A DNA stretch of 64,000 nucleotides from Marinobacter sp. BW6 (GTDB lineage: Bacteria; Pseudomonadota; Gammaproteobacteria; Pseudomonadales; Oleiphilaceae), in NCBI RefSeq assembly GCF_008107725.1, contig NZ_VIRN01000064.1:186001-250000 (forward strand), in the 5' to 3' direction. The position numbers were made by a program, and so were the translations under genes. The notes beneath the pieces are model-generated. The model had not been told where the DNA came from. It was given only the letters and a program-made list of their open reading frames with translations, and ran no database searches. Positions 56,501 through 64,000 of this stretch are shown here, in pieces (position 1 is the first letter of the stretch; every line of letters starts with the position of its first letter).

Positions 56501-58321
56501 TTATCCGGTAAAGGCCAGATCCTCGGCATCGAGCTGCATCAGGTTGTTGCTGGGGCTCAACATGGTGGCGGCGTGGCTCTGGGCCCGGGGCAACAAACGT
56601 TCGAAATAGAACTCGGTGGTGGCCAGCTTGGCCTGATAGAAGCCAGCCGACTCCTCACCTCCGTTATCGAGTTTATCCACAGCCACGGCGGCCTGGCGCA
56701 GCCAGATATAGGCCATGGTGACGTAGCCGCTGTACATCAGGAAATCGTAGGCTGCCGAGCTGACCATATCCCGGTCCTTGCGGGCCGCGAGCATGATCCG
56801 GACCGTCAGCAGGTTCCACTGGCCCGTCAGTTTGAGCAGTTCCAGCGCCCAGGGGCGTAGCCGTTTGTCGGTGAGCTGTTTGCGGGCAAAATTGGCAACC
56901 TTCAGGGTAAACTCGCGGACCGCGCCGCCCTGGGTCATCAGCAAAACTTTTCGACCCAACAGATCCAGCGCCTGGATTCCCGTGGTGCCCTCGTACAGGG
57001 TGGCGATGCGGGTATCCCGGACAATCTGCTCCATGCCGTGCTCCCGGATGTAACCGTGGCCGCCAAAGACCTGAACCCCCAGGTTGGCGGCTTCGCACCC
57101 GAGTTCGGTCAGAAAGCCCTTCAGTATCGGTGTCAGGAAGCCGAGTTTGTCATCGTATTTTTCCGCCTTTTGTTCGTCGCCTTCGGTGAAGCCTTCCACC
57201 ATGTGATCGGCCAATCGTGCGGCGTAATAGAGCATGGCCCGGCCCCCTTCAGCGATTGCTTTCTGGGTCAGCAGCATCCGGCGTACATCGGCATGATGGA
57301 TCAGGCTGTCGGCCACCTGATCCGGTTCTTTCTTACCCGAGAGCGCTCGCATGGAGCGTCGATCCTTGGCATAGGCCAGAGCCCATTGATAGGAGAGTTC
57401 TGCCGGCCCGACACCCTGGATCGCGGTACCGATTCGGGCCGTGTTCATGAAGGTGAACATGCAATTGAGCCCTTCATTTTCGGGTCCGATCAGATAACCG
57501 GTAGCCTCGTCGAAGTTCAGCACACAGGTGGCCGAGGCCTTGATGCCCATTTTCTTTTCCAGACTGCCGCAGACCACAGCGTTGCGTTCGCCGACATCGC
57601 CTTTGGTGTCCGGCAGGAACTTGGGCACGATAAACAGGCTGATGCCTCGGGTTCCTTTGGGCGCATCCGGCAGACGGGCCAGGACAATATGGACGATGTT
57701 CTCGGTCAGGTCGTGGTCGCCGGAGGAGATGAAGATCTTGGTCCCGGTGAGCCGGTAACTGCCGTCGGCCTGTGGCTCGGCTTTGGTCTTCACCTGGCCC
57801 AGATCGGTGCCGCACTGGGGTTCAGTCAGGCACATGGTGCCGGCCCAGCGGCCCTCGGTTAGTGGTGCAAGGTAGGTCTGTTTCTGATCCTCGGAACCGT
57901 GCAGGAAAATGGTGTTCATGGCACCCAGAGACAGACCCGGGTACATGGAGAAAGGCCAGTTGGCTGTGCCCATCATCTCCTGCTTCAGAAGTCCCATGGA
58001 CGCAGGCAGGCCCTGGCCGCCATATTCCTCGGGTGCGGAGAGCCCCTGCCAGCCTCCCAGGGCATATTGCTGGTAGGCCTCACGGTAACCGGTGGGTGTG
58101 GTGACTTCGCCGTCGTCGAGTTTGCAACCTTCCTCGTCGCCCGAGAGGTAGAGCGGGCTAAGTACTTCTTCACAGAACTTACCGCATTCGCTGAGTATCG
58201 CATCCACGATATCCGGTGTGGCATTTTCACCGCTGGCCAGGGTGGCGTAATGGCCCGGATAGTCGAACACGTCGTTCAGCAGAAATTTCATGTCGCGCAA
58301 GGGCGCCTTGTAAACCGGCAT
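56501..58321 (-). CDS. Acyl-CoA dehydrogenase, ~600-residue type
   Basis: A 606-residue FAD flavoprotein of the larger bacterial acyl-CoA dehydrogenase group that includes DmdC and Pseudomonas FadE1/FadE2. It begins MPVYKAPLRDMKFLLNDVFD, as these do; MCLTEPQCGTDLG and KIFISSGDHD are the FAD/substrate-binding segments; VFGGHGYIREHGMEQIVRD contains the region of the catalytic base; and a C-terminal extension follows residue about 470. It should oxidise a fatty acyl-CoA or methylmercaptopropionyl-CoA to the enoyl form. AGAGGA is eight bases before ATG 58321. Confidence 0.92.
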   Translation of the reverse strand: MPVYKAPLRDMKFLLNDVFDYPGHYATLASGENATPDIVDAILSECGKFCEEVLSPLYLSGDEEGCKLDDGEVTTPTGYREAYQQYALGGWQGLSAPEEYGGQGLPASMGLLKQEMMGTANWPFSMYPGLSLGAMNTIFLHGSEDQKQTYLAPLTEGRWAGTMCLTEPQCGTDLGQVKTKAEPQADGSYRLTGTKIFISSGDHDLTENIVHIVLARLPDAPKGTRGISLFIVPKFLPDTKGDVGERNAVVCGSLEKKMGIKASATCVLNFDEATGYLIGPENEGLNCMFTFMNTARIGTAIQGVGPAELSYQWALAYAKDRRSMRALSGKKEPDQVADSLIHHADVRRMLLTQKAIAEGGRAMLYYAARLADHMVEGFTEGDEQKAEKYDDKLGFLTPILKGFLTELGCEAANLGVQVFGGHGYIREHGMEQIVRDTRIATLYEGTTGIQALDLLGRKVLLMTQGGAVREFTLKVANFARKQLTDKRLRPWALELLKLTGQWNLLTVRIMLAARKDRDMVSSAAYDFLMYSGYVTMAYIWLRQAAVAVDKLDNGGEESAGFYQAKLATTEFYFERLLPRAQSHAATMLSPSNNLMQLDAEDLAFTG

Positions 58322-58566
58322 AGCGGAATCCTCTGTGTCTTTCTCGGAATTGTCACTGGGCAATCACCGCCCATTTTTTATTGTTTTACGCCAATACTCG
58401 GGCACTGCCATTGACGAAAAGCGCCCTGCAGACTGTCAGAATGGACAATTGGCCGAGATGACGTAACAGCCCCGGGTGAGTCCCGGCGATGATCGCTTAA
58501 CACGGTTTTGGCGTATCCCTTTGCGCCGAATTCCCATTACAACCCCGTTCAGAGAGTGTAAAAGTC

Positions 58567-59127
58567 ATGCAAAGCCTGTTAACTGAGATATCGAAACGCC
58601 TGTCGACACCTATACTCTGGGTACTGTCTTCGGCACTGCTGCTCAGTGGCTGTGCCAGCCCTTCGCTCGAGGACTACGCAGACCGCACACCGGAACTGGT
58701 CCCTGAAGAGTTCTTCACCGGCGAACTTTCCGCCCGGGGGGTGGTCAAGAATTTCTCCGGTGAGGTGATTCGTACCTTTGATGCCGATATCAGCGCGTCG
58801 TGGGATGATGAGGGAGTGGGCACCCTGGATGAGGTATTCCGTTTCAATGACGGCGAGGTCCAGACCCGGGTCTGGACCCTGACTCCCGCGGACGACGGCT
58901 ACCATGCTGACGCCGGTGACGTGGTTGAACCCGGAACCATGCGCTGGAGCGGTAACGCCATTCATATGAATTACGTCCTCCGCGTGGCCTACGGTGACGG
59001 TACGCTGGATGTGCGGATGGACGACTGGATGTATCTGATCACGCCCGACACGCTGATTAACCAGACCACCATGAGCAAGTGGGGAATCGACGTGGGCGAA
59101 GTGGTTCTGGTCATCCAGAAAAAGTAA
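58567..59127 (+). CDS. DUF3833 lipoprotein
   Basis: A 186-residue exported lipoprotein with lipobox LLSGC near residue 29. The rest fits DUF3833: PEEFFTGELSARGVVKNFSGEVIRTF, then beta-rich segments with WDDEGVGTLDEVF and MDDWMYLI. The function is unknown; the beta-strand content suggests a lipocalin-like barrel. It is 38 bases upstream of the efflux adaptor gene on the same strand, so it may belong to that operon. Confidence 0.87.
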   Translation: MQSLLTEISKRLSTPILWVLSSALLLSGCASPSLEDYADRTPELVPEEFFTGELSARGVVKNFSGEVIRTFDADISASWDDEGVGTLDEVFRFNDGEVQTRVWTLTPADDGYHADAGDVVEPGTMRWSGNAIHMNYVLRVAYGDGTLDVRMDDWMYLITPDTLINQTTMSKWGIDVGEVVLVIQKK

Positions 59128-59165
59128 CAGACGACTAATCAAGACCCGAAACATCTGGAAATCCT

Positions 59166-60260
59166 ATGTGGAAGCAGTGGTTGATTGCATTGGTGCTGGT
59201 GGCTGTAGGCATCGGCGGCGCCTTTGTGTATCAGAACCTGGACAACGGCGATGCCGCCCAGAACGGTCGTGAGCGTCCCGCCAGCGCGGTCAACACCATG
59301 CTTCCGCAGATGGAGACAGTGCGCGATGTGGTCAATGCCGTTGGCAGCCTCAAGGCCCTGAATGCGGTGGAACTGACGACGGAAGTGAGTGGTCGGGTGG
59401 TGGAACTGAATCTGGAAACTGGCCGGCGGGTAGAGCAGGGCGAGGTCCTTTTACGACTGGACGATCGTCAGGCACGGGCGGACCTCCAGGTAATCGAGGC
59501 TCAACTGGCGGATGCCCGTCGGAAATACGAAAGGGCACGGCGCTTGCGTTCCAACAACAGTATTTCCCAGTCCCAGGTGGATGAGCTGAGAACGGCTGTC
59601 GACGTTGGCGAAGCCCAGCGCCAGTCGGCGCGGGTCCGTCTGGAGAACCACCGGATCGAAGCGCCGTTTTCCGGTGTGGTCGGGCTGAGTGACATCAGCG
59701 TCGGAGCCTATGTTACCGCAGGAACCTCGGTGACCACTCTGGACACCACCGACCGTATGGAACTGGGTTTTTCAATTCCGGAACGTTTCCTGGGGCAGGT
59801 GAGTCTCGGACAACAGGTCCGCGGCGAATCCCCGGCCTATCCGGATCAGGCCTTTTCCGGTCAACTGGTAGAGTTGGGTTCCCGGGTCAGTGAGCTGAGT
59901 CGATCATTGCCGGTACGGGCGCTTATCGACAACCTGGACGGCCTGCTCCGACCCGGGCAGTTCATGTCCGCCACCCTGACGCTGCGGGAACGCGAAGCAC
60001 TGGTGATTCCGGAGCAGGCAGTCATGATCCGCGGTGATGAACAATATGTGTTTGTGGCCGAAGACGGTGTTGCCCGGCGGGTTTCGGTCAAGCTGGGGTC
60101 GCGCACACCCGGGTTTGTTGAGGTTGCGAGTGGTTTGAACCAGGACGATCGGGTAATAGTGACTGGTCAGGACCGGCTCAGCAGCGGGGACCGGATTCGG
60201 GTGCTGGAAGATGACAAAACCATTCCCGAAAACCGTTTTATCACGGCCAGGGAGTCGTAA
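59166..60260 (+). CDS. RND efflux periplasmic adaptor (membrane fusion protein)
   Basis: A 364-residue HlyD/AcrA-like adaptor. An N-terminal membrane anchor (residues 5-24) is followed by a lipoyl/barrel-sandwich domain (VVELNLETGRRVEQGEVLLRLD), a coiled-coil hairpin (about 95-165), its second half (IEAPFSGVVGLSDISVGAYV), a beta-barrel and a membrane-proximal domain. It links an inner-membrane RND pump with an outer-membrane channel. It is three bases upstream of the pump gene and certainly cotranscribed. No outer-membrane factor gene is in the operon. Confidence 0.94.
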   Translation: MWKQWLIALVLVAVGIGGAFVYQNLDNGDAAQNGRERPASAVNTMLPQMETVRDVVNAVGSLKALNAVELTTEVSGRVVELNLETGRRVEQGEVLLRLDDRQARADLQVIEAQLADARRKYERARRLRSNNSISQSQVDELRTAVDVGEAQRQSARVRLENHRIEAPFSGVVGLSDISVGAYVTAGTSVTTLDTTDRMELGFSIPERFLGQVSLGQQVRGESPAYPDQAFSGQLVELGSRVSELSRSLPVRALIDNLDGLLRPGQFMSATLTLREREALVIPEQAVMIRGDEQYVFVAEDGVARRVSVKLGSRTPGFVEVASGLNQDDRVIVTGQDRLSSGDRIRVLEDDKTIPENRFITARES

Positions 60261-60263
60261 TCG

Positions 60264-63200
60264 GTGGTCCTTTCTGACATTTCCATCAAGCGGCCGGTGT
60301 TCGCGACGGTTCTCAGTCTTCTGATCGTGGTATTCGGGTTGGCCGCCCTGATGGGCCTGCCGGTGCGCGAATATCCAGATATTGACCCACCCGTCGTTTC
60401 CATTTCCACCGATTATACCGGGGCAGCGGCCGAGGTCGTGGATACCCAGATTACCCAGGTGATCGAGGGTGCCATCAGTGGCATCGAGGGTATTCGCTCC
60501 ATCGAATCCTCCACAGAACAGGGCGAATCCCGAACCAGCATCGAATTTACCACGGCCCGGGATGTCGACATTGCCGCCAATGACGTGCGCGATTCGGTGT
60601 CTCGAATCGCCAACCAGCTGCCGGAAGAAGCAGACCCTCCGGTCGTTCAGAAAGCCGATTCCGACGCCCGGCCGATGATGTGGATAACACTTCGCAGTGA
60701 TGTCTGGGACAGCGCCGAGCTGAGTGACTTTGCTGACCGGGTTCTGGCGGACCGGCTGTCGGTGCTCGATGGCGTGGCGGACGTGCGCATTGGTGGCGAG
60801 CGGCGGTATGCCATCCGGGTCTGGCTGGACCGGGAGCGGCTTGCCGCTCGCGATATCACTGTGGCGGAGGTTGAACGGGCGCTGCGAGCCAACAATATTG
60901 AATTACCGGCTGGGTCGGTGGATTCCTCCACCCGAAACTTTACCGTTCGGGCCGAGGGCCGGTTGTCGAACGTGGAACAATTCCGGGAGCTGGTGATTCG
61001 TCGCGATGGTAACGATCTGCTGCGTCTCGGCGAGGTTGCCAATGTCCAGATGGGGGTTGAGTCGGATGTCAGCCGTCTGCGTGCGAATGGTCAGACCGCA
61101 ATCGGCATGGGCATCATCCGTCAGTCCAAGGCCAACACCGTAGCTGTTTCCGATGCCGTACGTGCCGAGCTGGAGAAGATCCGCGAGACCCTGCCACCGG
61201 AAGTCACCATCGCGGAAAGCTACGACGAATCCATCTTCATCCGCGCGTCCATCAAGGAAGTAGTAACGACGCTCGCCATCGCAGTGTCCCTGGTTATCCT
61301 GGTTATCTTCCTGTTCCTGCGTTCGTGGCGCGCCACTCTGATCCCGGCGGTGACCATTCCGGTCGCAGTGATTGGCGCCTTCATCGGTCTGGGTTTCCTG
61401 GGTTTTTCCATCAACGTGCTGACCCTGCTGGCGGTGATTCTGGCCATCGGCCTGGTTGTGGATGACGCGATTGTGATGCTGGAAAACATCCAGCGCCGGA
61501 TTGATGAGGGTGAGCCGCCATTGCTGGCTGCATACCGGGGCGCAAAACAGGTCGCTTTCGCCGTCATTGCCACCACCCTGACCCTGGTGGCCGTGTTTGT
61601 CCCCATCTCCTTTATGGGCGGCAATATCGGTCGGTTGTTTGCCGAGTTCGGTTTCACCCTGGCGGCGGCGGTGGTGTTTTCAAGCCTGGTTGCCCTGACC
61701 CTCGCACCCATGCTGTGTTCCAAGTGGCTCAGACACAGTCCGGAATCGGCAGAAGGTCACCGGTTCTGGGCGGCGAGCGAGAACGTCCTGAATGGCCTGA
61801 CCAATGGTTACCGGAGGCTGTTGCAGTTTTCCCTGAGACAGCCAGGGCTGCTACTTGGCCTGGGGCTGGTGGGTCTGGTCATTGCGGCTGTGGTGTACCC
61901 CAAATTGCCCCAGGAACTGGCGCCGACCGAGGACCGGGCGGTGATCATCATGCCCACCAGCGCGCCGCGGGGCTCAACGGTTGAATACACCGATCACTAC
62001 GTCCGCCAGGTGGAAGAGTCGTTGCTGCCGTATCTTGATGAAGGCATCGCCAATCGTTTGCTCGCCATCGTCGGATTTCGCGACGAAGAGGACAACGCGT
62101 TCATGATCATGGGGCTCGTGCCCTGGGAAGAGCGGGACATCAAGCAGCAGGAGGTGACCAGCGAAATTCGCAAGAAGCTGGCCGATGTCTCCGGCATCCG
62201 AACGGTGGCTGTGAACCCACCGGGTCTGGGCCAGCGGGGATTCAGCCAGGCGGTCGAATTTGTGGTAGCCGGTCCGGACTATGAATCGGTGCAGGCATGG
62301 AGCCAGGAGATCGTGGAGCGGGCCAAGGAAAACCCGAATCTACAAAATCTTGATACCGACTTTGAGCTGACCCGGCCGGAGCTGCGGGTCAACATAGACC
62401 GGGAGCGGGCGGCGGACCTGGATATCACCATTGAAGATGTGGGGCTTACCCTGCAGACCATGTTGGCATCCCGGCAGGTGACAACCTACATCGATCGGGG
62501 CCGGGAATACGATGTGATTATCCAGGCGGAAGATGCCAATCGGGCAACCCCGGAGGATCTGGGGCAGATTTTTCTGAGGCCCCGGGAGGGCGGTAATCTG
62601 ATTCCATTGCAGGCGCTGGTCTCAATGCAGGAAATCGGTGCCAACCCGGATCTGCGCCGTATTGACCGACTCCCGGCCGTGGTGATCAGTGCCTCCCTGG
62701 CAGATGGTTATGATCTGGGCTCGGCACTGAACTACCTGAACAACCTGGCTGTGGATAACCTGCCGCCGGAGGCCCGGGTCAGTTACAAGGGGCTGAGCCG
62801 GGAATTCCAGGAATCCTCGGCTGCCATCTACGTTACCTTTGCGCTGGCCTTTGTCATCGTATTCCTGGTGTTGGCAGCCCAGTTTGAAAGCTGGATCCAT
62901 CCGCTGATCATCATGCTGTCGGTGCCGCTGGCGGTAACCGGCGCGCTACTAGCGCTCTGGTGGACCGGTATCAGTCTTAACATCTATAGCCAGATTGGCA
63001 TCATCATGTTGCTGGGGTTGATGGCCAAGAACGGGATACTGATTGTGGAGTTCGCCAATCAGCTTCGGGACAAGGGCTACGAGGTTCGGGAGGCGATTCT
63101 CGAGGGCGCCTGCCTGCGTTTCCGTCCGGTACTGATGACCACGATATCGACGATTTTTGGTGCGATTCCTCTGGTGATCGCCACCGGCGCGGGTGCAGAA

Positions 63201-63410
63201 AGCCGGGCGGCCATTGGCATGGTGATACTGGGCGGGCTGATCTTTGCCACCACGCTGACCCTGTTTATCATTCCCGTGCTTTATAACTTGCTGGCCCGAT
63301 TTGCCAAGTCCTCCAATGCGGTTGAGAAGGAACTGGAACGCCAGGCTTCGGGCCAGGCTGGTGGAACCGGGCTGGCAGCGGCGCCACAGAAACGCGCGGA
63401 TGACTTCTGA
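60264..63410 (+). CDS. RND efflux transporter permease (HAE1 family)
   Basis: A 1048-residue AcrB/MexF-type proton antiporter with twelve membrane spans and two large periplasmic loops. The start is KRPVFATVLSLLIVVFGLAA; the proton-relay aspartates are in GLVVDDAIVMLENI; the second half repeats the plan (ATQFESWIHP-like AAQFESWIHPLIIML, then GLMAKNGILIVEFA). Substrates cannot be told from sequence. The start is GTG 60264 with GGGAG about nine bases upstream. It closes the DUF3833-adaptor-pump operon. Confidence 0.95.
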   Translation: MVLSDISIKRPVFATVLSLLIVVFGLAALMGLPVREYPDIDPPVVSISTDYTGAAAEVVDTQITQVIEGAISGIEGIRSIESSTEQGESRTSIEFTTARDVDIAANDVRDSVSRIANQLPEEADPPVVQKADSDARPMMWITLRSDVWDSAELSDFADRVLADRLSVLDGVADVRIGGERRYAIRVWLDRERLAARDITVAEVERALRANNIELPAGSVDSSTRNFTVRAEGRLSNVEQFRELVIRRDGNDLLRLGEVANVQMGVESDVSRLRANGQTAIGMGIIRQSKANTVAVSDAVRAELEKIRETLPPEVTIAESYDESIFIRASIKEVVTTLAIAVSLVILVIFLFLRSWRATLIPAVTIPVAVIGAFIGLGFLGFSINVLTLLAVILAIGLVVDDAIVMLENIQRRIDEGEPPLLAAYRGAKQVAFAVIATTLTLVAVFVPISFMGGNIGRLFAEFGFTLAAAVVFSSLVALTLAPMLCSKWLRHSPESAEGHRFWAASENVLNGLTNGYRRLLQFSLRQPGLLLGLGLVGLVIAAVVYPKLPQELAPTEDRAVIIMPTSAPRGSTVEYTDHYVRQVEESLLPYLDEGIANRLLAIVGFRDEEDNAFMIMGLVPWEERDIKQQEVTSEIRKKLADVSGIRTVAVNPPGLGQRGFSQAVEFVVAGPDYESVQAWSQEIVERAKENPNLQNLDTDFELTRPELRVNIDRERAADLDITIEDVGLTLQTMLASRQVTTYIDRGREYDVIIQAEDANRATPEDLGQIFLRPREGGNLIPLQALVSMQEIGANPDLRRIDRLPAVVISASLADGYDLGSALNYLNNLAVDNLPPEARVSYKGLSREFQESSAAIYVTFALAFVIVFLVLAAQFESWIHPLIIMLSVPLAVTGALLALWWTGISLNIYSQIGIIMLLGLMAKNGILIVEFANQLRDKGYEVREAILEGACLRFRPVLMTTISTIFGAIPLVIATGAGAESRAAIGMVILGGLIFATTLTLFIIPVLYNLLARFAKSSNAVEKELERQASGQAGGTGLAAAPQKRADDF

Positions 63411-63422
63411 CCGATTGGAAGA

Positions 63423-64000
63423 TTATAGGGTGGCCGGGAATTCAAGCTGGCCACCGAACATTTCATCTGGATGGATGTCGACACAAAAGACCTGTTGGCC
63501 CGGCAGCATTGTCGAAAGAGTTACCGTTCGTTTTGCGTCCGGCAGACCGACATAGGGCCGACAACTGCTGATCTGCTGGGGCCGTTCCAGGGCATTGCGA
63601 AAGTACTCCCGGTGCGTCCAGCGAGCCCCGGCCGAATGATACAGGGGATTGAACTTTCCGCGATGTTTGTCCGGATTGGCCCGTGCGAGGTTGCCCTGTT
63701 GTATGCCCTGTGGGTTGAGCAGGAAACAGCGTTTCACGCCGTCCACTTCCAACAGCTTGTTACAGGCGGTGCTAAACGGTAGCTCCCGGCTCAGGGAATG
63801 GCAGGCTTCGAGTATTTCGAATCTCAGAAGGCGAAAATAGCTCTCCTGGTCCCGGATGTCCTGGGCGGAAGACTCACTGGAATCGGCAATGATTCGCTTC
63901 AACGTCTGTTCCGTGAGTTCCGGCTCATGCTCTTTCAGGCAGGTTGGCCGGGCAAACAGGAAGCCCTGCAGAAGATCAGCGTCAGTCTGAAGAGCGATGT
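63423..64000 (-). CDS. EAL-domain cyclic-di-GMP phosphodiesterase, C-terminal part (5' end outside window)
   Basis: The reading frame is open to the right edge. The residues nearest the edge, ALQTDADLLQGFLFARP, are the last helix and strand of an EAL domain, so the catalytic core lies beyond base 64000. The visible 160 residues after it form a C-terminal sensor-like domain (ACNKLLEVDGVKRCFLLNPQ, then AGARWTHREYFRNAL and QVFCVDIHPDEMF) resembling the PAS/Cache-like tails of YkuI-type phosphodiesterases. That likeness is inferred. The TTG at 63902 is not a real start. It converges on the RND pump gene, 12 bases away. Confidence 0.85.
   Translation of the reverse strand, partial: IALQTDADLLQGFLFARPTCLKEHEPELTEQTLKRIIADSSESSAQDIRDQESYFRLLRFEILEACHSLSRELPFSTACNKLLEVDGVKRCFLLNPQGIQQGNLARANPDKHRGKFNPLYHSAGARWTHREYFRNALERPQQISSCRPYVGLPDAKRTVTLSTMLPGQQVFCVDIHPDEMFGGQLEFPATL

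Overview
The window is a contiguous chromosomal segment from a gammaproteobacterium, most likely Marinobacter or a close relative. This rests on the Pseudomonas-type origin neighbourhood (dnaA/dnaN/recF/gyrB on one side of the replication origin, rpmH/rnpA/yidD/yidC/mnmE on the other), parS sites of the Pseudomonas type (GTTCCACGTGGAAC), an ectoine hydroxylase typical of halophiles, and a fructose PTS whose EI, HPr and EIIA are fused as in pseudomonads. The genus is an inference; nothing here proves it. No rRNA, tRNA, CRISPR array, prophage or transposase gene is visible.

Layout. 1-5 kb: the end of a chemoreceptor, a GAF-GAF-GGDEF-EAL protein, a PAS-PAS-GGDEF protein and a small VOC protein, closed by a bidirectional terminator. 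5.3-12 kb: the fruBKA fructose PTS operon on the minus strand, read divergently from a FruR/Cra repressor gene with a near-consensus operator between them. 12-18.6 kb: signalling genes (Crp/Fnr-like regulator, PAS-PAS-GGDEF, OmpA lipoprotein with a suspicious start, a PAS protein translationally coupled to a CheB-CheR fusion, a BON lipoprotein). 18.7-22.7 kb: a DinG/XPD-type helicase with an N-terminal RecB-like nuclease domain, coupled to a FAN1-like VRR-NUC nuclease. 22.8-25.6 kb: FolM, a DUF4864 protein, two small poorly known proteins and an SDR. 25.8-35.4 kb: recC-recB-recD, each pair sharing an ATGA overlap. 35.4-39.2 kb: two divergent exporter-type ABC half-transporters around a 102-bp nested palindrome; one appears to start at ATT. 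39.3-41.5 kb: gabT and a VC0807-family membrane protein.

41.6-53.9 kb is the origin region. Genes on each side point away from oriC (about 49.26-49.90 kb), which holds a perfect DnaA box, two one-mismatch boxes in the same orientation and an AT-rich stretch. recF carries two parS centromere sites inside its coding sequence. An ABC1/UbiB-family kinase gene sits between dnaN and recF and is followed by a strong terminator, so recF-gyrB probably has its own promoter.

54-64 kb: an isomerase/glutathione-transferase pair behind a TetR-type palindrome, ectD, a ~600-aa acyl-CoA dehydrogenase, a DUF3833 lipoprotein-MFP-RND efflux operon, and the C-terminal part of an EAL-domain protein running off the window. 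Recurrent themes are cyclic-di-GMP signalling (three GGDEF proteins, one of them also EAL, plus a separate EAL protein), DNA repair and recombination (RecBCD, RecF, FAN1-like nuclease, nuclease-helicase) and replication initiation.
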